A stretch of 64,000 bases of DNA from Runella slithyformis DSM 19594 (lineage in GTDB: Bacteria; Bacteroidota; Bacteroidia; Cytophagales; Spirosomataceae), in contig NC_015703.1 of the NCBI RefSeq assembly GCF_000218895.1, positions 3,423,001 to 3,487,000 of the forward strand, written 5' to 3'. Shown in pieces: positions 46,801 to 56,600 of the stretch (positions within the stretch are counted from its first letter, which is position 1; every line of letters starts with the position of its first letter). The notes under the pieces were generated by a model. It saw only the letters and a list, made by a program, of their open reading frames with translations, was not told where the DNA came from and ran no database searches. A program made the translations under genes and the position numbers.

Positions 46801-47042
46801 GAACTGCCTGGACGGGGAAATGGCCGTTTAACCGTCAGAATAGTTTAAATACCGAAATTATTCGTTTGGATTTCTTCAGTGCCACCGTTAATAATTTCCG
46901 TAATCCTTTTCTTTTAGGGTATGGATTAGGCGCACGAACTATGTTATTTGGCTTCTATGTGAAGTTTGATTACGCCTGGGGGCTGGATAATGGCGAAGTC
47001 AACAAAGCAATCCCTTATTTGACATTAGGATATGACTTTTAA
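43836..47042 (+). CDS. Inactive peptidase-MA-like / beta-propeller / outer-membrane barrel protein
   Basis: From the ATG at 43836 (1068 residues) with signal peptide MKRCFITGLLWIGALILPVLS...EAQ. Residues 40-290 resemble peptidase-MA gluzincins, but the zinc motif HExxH is replaced by REISR (residues 144-148) while the WFMSGIAAYIAEG stretch is kept, so it is probably not a protease. Residues 300-650 form a TolB/PD40-like propeller. The C-terminal 330 residues look like an Omp85/TamA-type barrel ending in LTLGYDF. A structural or transport role at the outer membrane is likely but unproven. Confidence 0.75.
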   Translation: MKRCFITGLLWIGALILPVLSVEAQNYPSQEKFGKNRVQYQRFDWKILKTNNFEIYHYGAGTPLATLAAQYAESEFDRITEALGYTPYNRIKIFLYNSPQELLQSNMGMANSSDLSETELNLAKARLEIAFTGDQISFRKQLIREISRLFVYDMLYGGSLKDALQSSLLLSLPDWFMSGIAAYIAEGWSPELDDYMRDAIVHRQIKKPSLLTGPEATLVGQSIWNYIAERYGKDNISNILNLTRIIRTEQTSVASTLGVSFSRFLKEWRDFYSNMATATGAGYKDPTGDWMKELELPLGHLPNSARLSLDNQYAAVTNRKSGHYTVDIINTDTREVTTVLKGKYSVEKRTYLGRMPLIAWSRNNGLAIISEENGRVFLELFDIGDKGKSKLRLSREIRGVNQVVDFDISNDGSTLVLSADSRGQNDLFLFNIGRSSLLGLTGDLYDDRYPHFVGTSSTRVVFSSNRLKDSLGVADKGSYKTVKDKMALFIHDGNPRAQKVNRVVDSLNIISNARTMDENTFYFLSDYTGINNLYKYEADVKRLTPLTGYNQNIRDYDYLAASGAFISVNWYKDRETAFYQRRLTPVAGELIATPRVQSMSGTTVYKTEQRNNPAADASLIAQMANPRKIQLDSGEVDTDNYEFDPDVLKSFEYRQRRGTAISSAANIPGRNRKRENIAIKGPIDYKSLFISNDATSDWRIDPVRGFGFAQSLTMNDLLENHIIKAGFFLGLLNFRTNNLWAEYENLAHRIDFGVRVDRQSLYVQPPASQKYRYNRVAFTAAYPFNNNARVSLTPFFAESKLLDVSNIAAADVASSYLGARAEFVYDNSRINGMNMMEGTRFKVRYDLFGGISGTRGFNRLAIDFRHYQKIHRDLIFATRISFARSGGNAPKQSVLGGMENWTGNNQEGRSVNPLAVGLSSSLIPIDNRDIFFVELATNLRGFNINKVSGTNHLLFNGELRMPLIKYFYRGPITSNFLRNFQVVGFTDVGTAWTGKWPFNRQNSLNTEIIRLDFFSATVNNFRNPFLLGYGLGARTMLFGFYVKFDYAWGLDNGEVNKAIPYLTLGYDF

Positions 47043-47047
47043 TACAC

Positions 47048-47105
47048 AATAGTGTTGACAAAAAAAGCCGAGCAATACTGCTCGGCTTTTTTTGTCAACA
47101 CTATT
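47048..47105. terminator. Perfect 27-bp-stem palindrome, bidirectional terminator
   Basis: The arms at 47048-47074 and 47079-47105 are perfectly complementary around a 4-base loop (ATAC), only 5 bases after the stop. The inner GCCGAGCA stem is flanked by A7 and T7, the classic terminator. The outer 12 pairs (AATAGTGTTGAC and complement) go beyond what termination requires. Confidence 0.85.
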
Positions 47106-47650
47106 CAACAAAGCCATGAATTATACCAATCAGTTATTTTTTTTACAAAACTTCCTTATTTTATTTTACGACCAATCGCGCCTGCTTCTTCATTTTTTGT
47201 ACTCAGGAAAATTGATTTCTTCTTTGGCTTTTCAAAATTAAAGAGCTTCGATTACGGTATTTTCTGTTTTGGAAAAAAACCTGTTAAAGGGCCTCCCGGC
47301 CTGCCTTGAGACTCAAAATGAGGCTTCTTGGCACGGTTTTGGCTACCTCCTGCACTCACGTTAACATACGCCTGAAATACAAATAAATTTGGTAAAAAAA
47401 TGGGGTTATAAGCCTTTTCTGTATAATAAAATTTGATGTAAGTTGTTGATGTGCAAATGTTTATAGGTTTGATTTAAAAGTAAGTAAATACGGGTAAGAC
47501 TTTGGCATAATTTTAGATACTTTTTGGGTGGAGCAAAGCCTCAATGCAATGCTTAGCGCATAAATTAATATGTCATGGCGGTAATGCTCAGATTATGAGT
47601 AGGTCATTTTACCGGTAAAGTATATTCAATAAACCAAAGAGAAGTGGCAG
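47106..47650. other. Gene-free 545-base region before the adhesin
   Basis: A long A/T-rich stretch with no convincing gene. A TTTG at 47501 and TACTTTTTG at 47518 are only 13 bases apart, so no good promoter pair is seen. The single clear element is the palindrome at 47608-47619. Confidence 0.5.
47608..47619. promoter_or_regulatory. Palindrome TTTACCGGTAAA upstream of the adhesin
   Basis: A perfect 12-base palindrome 31 bases before the predicted adhesin start. It could be an operator; no regulator is adjacent. Confidence 0.35.
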
Positions 47651-50600
47651 ATGAAAGCACTATTTACCACAGTCCAAGGGCGGGAAATTTCCAACGCGTT
47701 TGTACCTGAAAGTATTTCGCCGAAGGGTCTGTTTCAAAAGACTCTTTGGACTTACTTTGCAAAAGCACTATATTGTCTTCCCTGGACTTGTTCCATCCGT
47801 CGGCCTGTGCAAAACAGTGCTGTTTGCAATAAGCCATATAAACCCAAACTGATTCAGAATGGCCGAGTTGTATATATGGTAAATTCAGTTGCCATTGATG
47901 ATTATTATCATTTGCCGGGAGCTTCTCCTCCTCCTCTGAATGGACAGAATCACTCTTTACTCTATAAATTTACTCCGAATATTACATCTCTTAAAACATT
48001 TCCTTCACAAATTATGCGTAAGCTATCCATTGCTCATCCTCAGGATAAACACCGAGTGCTGAGGACGCGTTTCGATATTTTTTCGAAACGATGGGTATCG
48101 GCTTCCCCTCCTCCGGAGGATTGGGCAGTATCTGACATTACTTCAGTTATACACAACCGTACATTAATCTCTCCACGGGGCCGGATAAAATCATTCGTGT
48201 CTTCCCTGGGGATTTTAGCGCTCCTGATTTTGACCGCCTTTACCGCGTTGGGTCAAGTTACTAAAGAGGTAGATATTAAATTATCTCAAACAATCAGTAA
48301 CTCACAACCAGCCCTCAATCAATCCATTACCTACACGGTCTATGCAAAGAACGAAGGTCCTGATACAGCCAAAATAATTGGCGTAAAAGATATTTTCCCT
48401 GTTGGCGCAAATTTGGTTTCAAGTTCGCCAAGTGCAGGCTCTTTTGTAGCCGGCTTATGGACAATTCCTAAAATAAGCCCGGGCGATTCGGTAAAACTTG
48501 TATTGACAGGAACGGTTACCGGTCGGGGTGTTTATTTTAACATCGCTGAAGTAATATCTATGGCAGCAGGTCAGGAAGATCCTGACTCTGACCCTAACAA
48601 TGGTGCTTTGGGGGAGGATGACTTCGTCACTTCCTGTTTCTCAGTTCCCATTCTATGGTACCCCGGAGATGAATACACGGTATCTCTTTCAGTGCCTGGC
48701 TATTCTAATGTACAATGGTCAAAGAACGGAACTACGATTACGGGGGTTGCTTCAGATAGTGCAAGTGTAAGCGGCGATACTCTTATTATTAAAGGTACCG
48801 GCCGATTTGCGTTTAGTGCTCAGGTAAATACCTGTCCTGCCACCGGATGTTGTGAAATTATCGTTATTCCCGGACCGCTGGGAAGTATTGGTGATTTTGT
48901 CTGGAAAGACGTAAACGATAATGGAATACAGGACACCGGAGAACCCGGTGTAAATCAGGTACGGGTACGTTTATTCCAAAAAAATGATTTAGGAGTTTTT
49001 GTACAAACTGATTCAACCCTTACAGCAGGAGTAGGTCCCAATGCAGGTAAATATCTGTTTGCAAACCTGTACCCGGGCGAGTATAGGGTCCAATTTGTTG
49101 GTACCACATTACCTGTCGGATGCTTGCTGTCGTCAAAACAGAATGTAGGTGTGGATTCACTGGATAGTGATGCCAATCCAACAACGGGCTTTAGTGAAGT
49201 GGTTACGATAGATCCTGAACAGGGAGGCTTATTGAAAAATAATCCAACAATAGATGCCGCCTTATACAGTCCTCTGGGCAGTATTGGCGATTATGTATGG
49301 AAGGATACCGACAACGATGGCGTTCAGGATACTTCCGAAGCCGGAGTGAATGGCGTATTAGTTCGTTTATATAAGAATAACGGAAGTGCCTTTGTGAAAA
49401 TTGACTCCATGTTGACCACGGTAAATCCAAGTGGTGGAACTGCGGGTTGGTATACTTTTGACGGACTTTCGTTGGGAGATTATAAAGTACAAATTGTAAA
49501 AAGTTCTCTTCCAAACGGTTGTGTTTTGAGTGATTCAACCAATAAAGGAGGAGATGATACAAAAGACAGTGACTTTGATCCAACCACCGGGTTCAGTCAA
49601 GTGGTTAGCATTGATCCAACCAAGAGCGGTTTAAATAAAAATAATCCAACCGTTGACGGAGCTTTGTTCAGTCCATTGGGCAGCATCGGAGATTTTGTAT
49701 GGAAAGATCGTAATGATAACGGTCAGCAGGATATAGGTGAGCCGGGCGTGAAAAACGTACGCGTTATATTATGGACCAGTAACGGTACAACACCGATTAC
49801 GGCAATTGATACAACATTTACGGATGTGAGTGGCTATTACTCATTTACCAATTTACCCGGAGGTCAATATCAAGTGCAATTTGATCCTAAAAGTTTGCCT
49901 GATACTTGCCGGTTGAGTTTAAATCAGAATATTGGTCCTGATGATAAAGACAGTGATGCGAATCCAATCACAGGTATCACTCCGGCAGTTACCCTTGACC
50001 CTGCCAAAGGAGGTATCAATAAAGATAATCCAACCGTAGATGCGGGTCTGACTACGTTTGATCTGTCGTTGACGAAGTCACTGGCTTCTGGACAGAGCGC
50101 CAATGTAGCTCCGGGGGATAATGTAACGTTTACCCTGACGGTGAAGAACGAAGGTTCAATGACAGCGACGGCGATTGTGCTGTCGGATTCACTGCCTTCG
50201 GGAATGACGCTGAACGATGCCAACTGGACGTTGGTGGGCCGGATTGCGACACTGAATGCACCGATTGCGGGATCTCTGGCACCGGGAGCAACGACTTCGG
50301 TGAATATCACGGTAAAAGTGGATGCCAACTTTACGGGCACGACGCTGACGAACTTTGCACAGATCAAGGATGCCAGGGACAAGAACGGCAACCCTGTGAA
50401 AGATAAGGATTCGACGCCGGGCAATGGCTTCACTAAAGGAGAAGATGATGATGATGACGAGCCGGTCAATGTAACACCGCTGGGCAGCATCGGAGATTTT
50501 GTATGGAAAGATCGTAACGACAACGGATTGCAGGATTCAGGAGAGCCGGGCGTACGGAACGTGAAGGTGATTCTGTGGACGGGCAATGCCGGCGGTCCTG

Positions 50601-53600
50601 TCGCCAAGCGTGATTCGATGCTGACGGATATCAACGGTAAGTATTTGTTTACGGGACTTCCGCTGGGCACATACTATGTTCAGTTTGATCCGAAGAGCCT
50701 GCCTGACACGTGTCAGTTGAGCCTGACTCCAAATGCAGGTGATGACACGAAAGACAGTGACGCCAACCCGGCGACGGGCGTTACGCCTGCGGTGGTACTG
50801 ACGTTAGACAAGCGCAACGACCTGACGGTAGATGCGGGTCTGACTACGTTTGATCTGTCGTTGACGAAGTCACTGGCTTCTGGACAGAGCGCCAATGTAG
50901 CTCCGGGGGATAATGTAACGTTTACCCTGACGGTGAAGAACGAAGGTTCAATGACAGCGACGGCGATTGTGCTGTCGGATTCACTGCCTTCGGGAATGAC
51001 GCTGAACGATGCCAACTGGACGTTGGTGGGCCGGATTGCGACACTGAATGCACCGATTGCGGGATCTCTGGCACCGGGAGCAACGACTTCGGTGAATATC
51101 ACGGTAAAAGTGGATGCCAACTTTACGGGCACGACGCTGACGAACTTTGCACAGATCAAGGATGCCAGGGACAAGAACGGCAACCCTGTGAAAGATAAGG
51201 ATTCGACGCCGGGCAATGGCTTCACTAAAGGAGAAGATGATGATGATGACGAGCCGGTATACATTAAAGCGTGTCCGATTCCGCCAACCCCTACGTGTGC
51301 CGGTACAGTGAGAAATGAGTGCCCCGTGTTATGTGTTAATTTGAATGAGCACATTTCAAGCAGCATTCGTACTCCGGGTGGTAAATTTGAATGGCGCACG
51401 GGCCCAAGCCCAACCAGTCCGTTGGTGGCAGATCCAACCAAAGTATGTGCATCAGGCAAATATTACCTCTTTGAATTAGCGGCCTGTGGAGTATACAGCA
51501 ATGGTGCCCTTCTTGAAGTAATCATTGAAGCTTGTCCTGCTGATTTGAGCTTAACTAAAACAGTTAGCAATAAAACGCCAAATCAAAATGACAATGTTAC
51601 ATATACTCTTAAAGTAACAAACGACGGCCCTTCAGTAGCTACCAATGTAGAAATAACCGATACATTGAAAGCAGGTTTGCAATATGTGTCAGGAAATGCA
51701 GCATTCACGCTTAGCGGAGCTGTGTTAACCGGTAAAATTGCAAAGATTGAAGTAGGCCAAACAGTAACACTGGAGTTCGTTGCGAAAGTAACAGGAACAG
51801 GTACCATCAAAAACTTTGCTCAAGTGAGCAAGTCTGATCAGCCTGACAAAGATTCAACTCCGGGTAATGGAAATGGAACCCCGAAAGAAGATGATGAAGA
51901 TGACGAGGATATTACTGTAAAAGTACCTTGCCTGATTCCTCCAACCCCAACATGCGGTGGTATGGGAGAGAATACATGTCCTGATTCATGTGTTAACCTG
52001 AATAGCTTCATCCACAGTACGATTCGTACACCTAACGGTCGCTTTGAGTGGTACACCACATTCGACCACAAGCCCGGTACGAAAGTAGCTGACCCAAGCA
52101 AAGTATGTACATCAGGTGAATACTTCCTGTTTGAAGTTGCGGCATGTGGAGAATACAGCAACGGTGCTTTATTGAAACTGACCATCAAACCATGTGTAAG
52201 ATTAACGGACCTGGCAGTAGAGAAGAGAGTACTGGAGGCCGGACCGTACAGAGTTGGACAAACAATTACCTACAGTGTAGTTGCTTCCAACAACGGACCA
52301 ATCAATGCAACAAGTGTAACCGTAAATGATGTCTTGCCTGCTTCGTTGACCTTCGTAAGTGCAAATCCTGCGGCGGAATACAATGCTTCAACCGGTGTTT
52401 GGACAATTGGTAACCTGGCTAACGCTGCTAATCGTACCCTGCAAATCAGAGCAACGCTCAACAGTGTGGGTTCTGTAACGAATACTGCGATTGTGAAAGG
52501 TCAGAATAACGACCCCGCCAAAGCAGGTAATGACACTTCACGTGTAACGATCCGAGTAGATTGTATACAGCCTGAGCCTCCGATTCTGGCGTGCGCTACC
52601 ACCAACATTTGCCCCGGTGACAGCACAACAATCCATGCCATTGGATGCCAAGGCGGAACAATCCGCTGGTCAAATGATATGACAGGCGCAAGCATTGTCG
52701 TGAAACCGACCGTAACAACGACATATACGGCTATTTGTACGAAAAACGGTTGCAACAGCGGCCCGTCAAATGCAATTACAGTGTATGTAAATACACCGAC
52801 AACGCCAACGGTCACGGTAAGTCCTTCTACAACTGTTTGTGCGGGCAGCACGGTAACCTTAACGGGTGCCAACTGCGCCGGTACTATTGTATGGAGTACA
52901 GGAGCAACCGGAGCACAGATCAGCGTAACTCCTGCCGCAACGGCAACGTATACGGCATACTGCAAGATCGGGGTGTGCGAAAGTCCTAAAGCGAGTGTAA
53001 CGATCACCGTGACGCCGGGTGGACCTGCTCCTGAAGTAATTTGCAGTACCGATAAACTTTGTCCGGGCGAAAGCGTCACTCTCGAAGTGAAAAATTGCAC
53101 CGGCACAGTGGAATGGTCGACCGGTGAAACAGGACCTGCAATTGTAGTTTATCCTGCCGCAACGACTGCTTACTGGGCAGTATGTAACAACAGTGGCTGT
53201 AAGTCAAGATCGAAAGATTACGTCATCACGGTCACTCCTATTTCTGCGCCAACGGTTACGGCCGGTCCGTCAACGACAATCTGTAACGGCGGCAGCGTTA
53301 CACTCACTGCAGCAGGTTGCACAGGTGTAGTAACATGGTCGAATACAATGACCGGTGCAAGTGTCGTGGTAAGCCCAACGTCGACTACGACTTATACGGC
53401 AACATGTACTGTTGGTAAATGTGTCAGCGCTCCTTCCGTTCCGGTTACAATAACCGTAGGAAACCCAACGGCTCCGATTATTTCTGCCGAATCGACCCTG
53501 CTTTGTGCAGGTCAGGGCACTACGCTCACCGCAGTTGGAACATGTGTAGGCAGTATCGTATGGTCTAATGGTGCTACGGGAAGTACTATCTCCGTAAGCC

Positions 53601-56600
53601 CTGCTGCAACCACTGAATATACTGCGGTGTGTAAAGTAGGAACGTGCGAGAGCGTCAAATCGAATAAAGTAAGAATCACCGTAACTACTTCAGGCCCTGC
53701 ACCAACGGTAGCAGCGTCTAAACCGAGCATCTGTGCCGGTGACAGCTCAATCCTGACGGCAGGCAATTGTGCAGGTGTAATTACATGGAGCACAGGTGCC
53801 ACAACGGCAAGTATCGTGGTTAAGCCTTCCACAACGACCACTTACACTGCTTCATGCCGTGTAAATGGAAGATGTGACAGCGCTCCGGGCAGTGTAACTG
53901 TGACTGTAGGAAACAATGCTGCGGCACCGACCATAGCCGTGAGCCCTGCTTCCACCGTATGTGCAGGTACATCCGTAACACTTACCGCTGCCGGCTGTGC
54001 CGGTACAGTAACGTGGAGTACTGCAGCGACGGGTGCAAGTATCACCGTAGTAGCTAACGCAACTACGACCTACACTGCGATCTGTAAGGTAGGTAATTGT
54101 GAAAGCGCTCCGGGATCGGCTACGGTAACGGTCGTTCCTGTTCCTGAGAAACCGGTGGTTATTTGCAGCACAGATAAAGTATGTCCCGGTGAAAGTGTCA
54201 CCCTTGAGGTGAAAAACTGTGCAGGTGTTGTTCATTGGTCAAACGGAGCAACCGGCCCTGCAATCGTAGTGACCCCAACGGTAACTACAACCTACACAGC
54301 TACCTGCAAAGCAGGTAATTGCTCAAGCCCTGTTTCAGCAAATTACACCATCACGGTTATCCCTGTCACTCCTCCGGTTGTGAAAGTAACGCCTGAGTCT
54401 ATTAAGTTAGGCGAAACGGCAGTATTGACCGCTGAAGGCTGTGAAGGCACAATTACCTGGTCGAATAATATGACAGGAGCAAGTATTGTGGTGAGTCCAA
54501 CAGCGACTACGTCTTACACCGCAGTGTGTAGAGTAGGTACCTGTACCAGTGCAGCTTCCGTACCGGTGACGGTCAAAGTCCTTACCTGTACAGCACCGAG
54601 CATTGTGGCTAATTCAGCGGTTGTCTGTGAAGGTAGCCCTGTCACATTGACCGCCACAGGATGTGCAGGCGGAACCATTCAATGGTCTACCGGTGACACG
54701 CTCAGCGCAATCACGGTTACTCCGCTCGGTACCACTGCTTACACCGCAGTATGTAAAAAAGGAGATTGCACCAGCAATGCTTCCAATGCGGTAACGGTAG
54801 TAGTGACCAAAGTATACGCACCGACAATCATTGCTTCTGCTACTTCCATCTGTAAAGGTGATACCGTAACACTGACAGCATCAGGTTGTGCCGGTACCAT
54901 ACTATGGTCAAACGGAGCAACAGGTACCTCAATCAAAGTAACTCCGATTGCAAATACGGCCTATTCGGCTACATGTAAAGTAGGAAGCTGTGAAAGTGTC
55001 GCTTCTGCTCCGGTGACCCTCGTCGTAGGCAATCCGGCTCCTCCGACCATTCAGGCATCGAAAACAACGCTTTGCTTTGGTGAATCGGTGACGCTGACTG
55101 CAACGGGCAACTGTACGGGATACATCCAATGGTCGAACGATCAGATAGGAAGTACCATTACAATTATCCCTGCTAAGAGTACTATCTACACTGCCGCCTG
55201 CTGCTTCAATGCCGTTTGCAAAAGTGTAGCCTCTAATGCCGTCAACGTAATAGTATCGCCAAGCATTACGGCTCCTGTCGTAGTAAGTTTAGCAAATGTA
55301 TGCCCTGTTAAAACGGTAGATTTAACGACTGCGGTTAAGAATTATACGGCAGGAGCAGGTTTGGTTTTGGAATTCCGCCAGACCAATTCCCCAAGCTCAC
55401 CGCTCGTAGCTAATCCTTCAGCAGTTGGAACATCCGGAACATACTATGCATTCTTCCGTTCAACGGCAGGTTGCTACAGTACAGGAACGGCTATCTCCGT
55501 ATTGATTTCGACTTGTGAGACTACGCCTTGCGAAACAAACCCGGCTACCGCTGATGCCGGTGCAGATGCTTCCATCTGTGCAGCACTTGAGTACAAACTC
55601 AACGGTAAGATCGGCGGAGTGGCAACAGGAGCCGTATGGTCAACAAACGGTACGGGTAGATTCAGTAACTCGCTCGCATTGGATGCAACCTATTATCCAT
55701 CGTTGGAAGATTTAATTAAGGGTGATGTAATACTCACCCTTACCACCAACGACCCTGACGGTACAGGCAAGTGTACAGCAGGCGTAGATGCTATGAAGCT
55801 TATCTTTACCGGTATCAAATTCAGACCTCAGATTATCGTAAACGGTACATTGAAAGCGGATACGCTTCCTGAAACGATCACTATCTGCCAAGGCGATACC
55901 GTTAAGTTGAAAGCAAGCGAAAACGGCTATAAAGTTAAGTGGTTTAAGAATGGTAAAGTCTTATTCCCTGCCTCTGGTGGTATCAGGCAGTGGAATGTAA
56001 CGGAGCCGGGTACTTATTCTTACGGATTGGTTGACGACAGTCTTTGCTGCTCAGTGAACTCGGCGTACATTACGGTAGTTGTCAAAAGCTTACCAACGCC
56101 AATCGTGAAGAATCTGCGTAACACTTGTCCAAGTAATACGGTTGATTTGACCACGGCACTGGGAGCAAACACCACGTACACCACAATCTTTACTTCAGCA
56201 TCCCAACCACGATGCGAATGCCTGGTGGGTACTCCTGAAGCAGTAGGTGCAGGTACTTATTACGTTACGTATAAAAAAGACGGTTGCTACAGTGCTCCTG
56301 CTGCCATTGAAGTGAAAATCTTCGACTGTGCTGCTGACACGCTGCGTTCGGACTTGAGTATTAAAAAGACCGCCAACAAATCGCTGGCCCTTATTGGTGA
56401 ACAAGTGACTTACACGCTTGTCGTGAAAAACAACGGACGGCATAATGCGACCAATGTAGATGTACGAGACATCATGCCGGCGCAGTTGGAACTCGTTTCA
56501 ACATCGGGCCTGACGAATACAGGTGGTGTACTCAAAACGCGTATCCCGACTCTTGCCGCAGGCGACAGTACAACATTGACAGTAGTCACGAAAGCGATAA

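Noticed and set aside
47052-47309. An 85-residue plus-strand frame after the barrel protein gene.
   Set aside because: It starts inside the 27-bp terminator stem and resembles no protein.
49924-51459. Two 248-residue minus-strand frames with the same internal sequence inside the adhesin.
   Set aside because: Their similarity is caused by the exact 431-bp repeat on the coding strand; the product is low-complexity Ser/Pro/Val text.
52570-55260. Regularly spaced repeats that could be taken for a CRISPR array.
   Set aside because: The units are about 225 bp, diverged, continuous in one reading frame and encode Ig-like domains; there are no constant short repeats with unique spacers.
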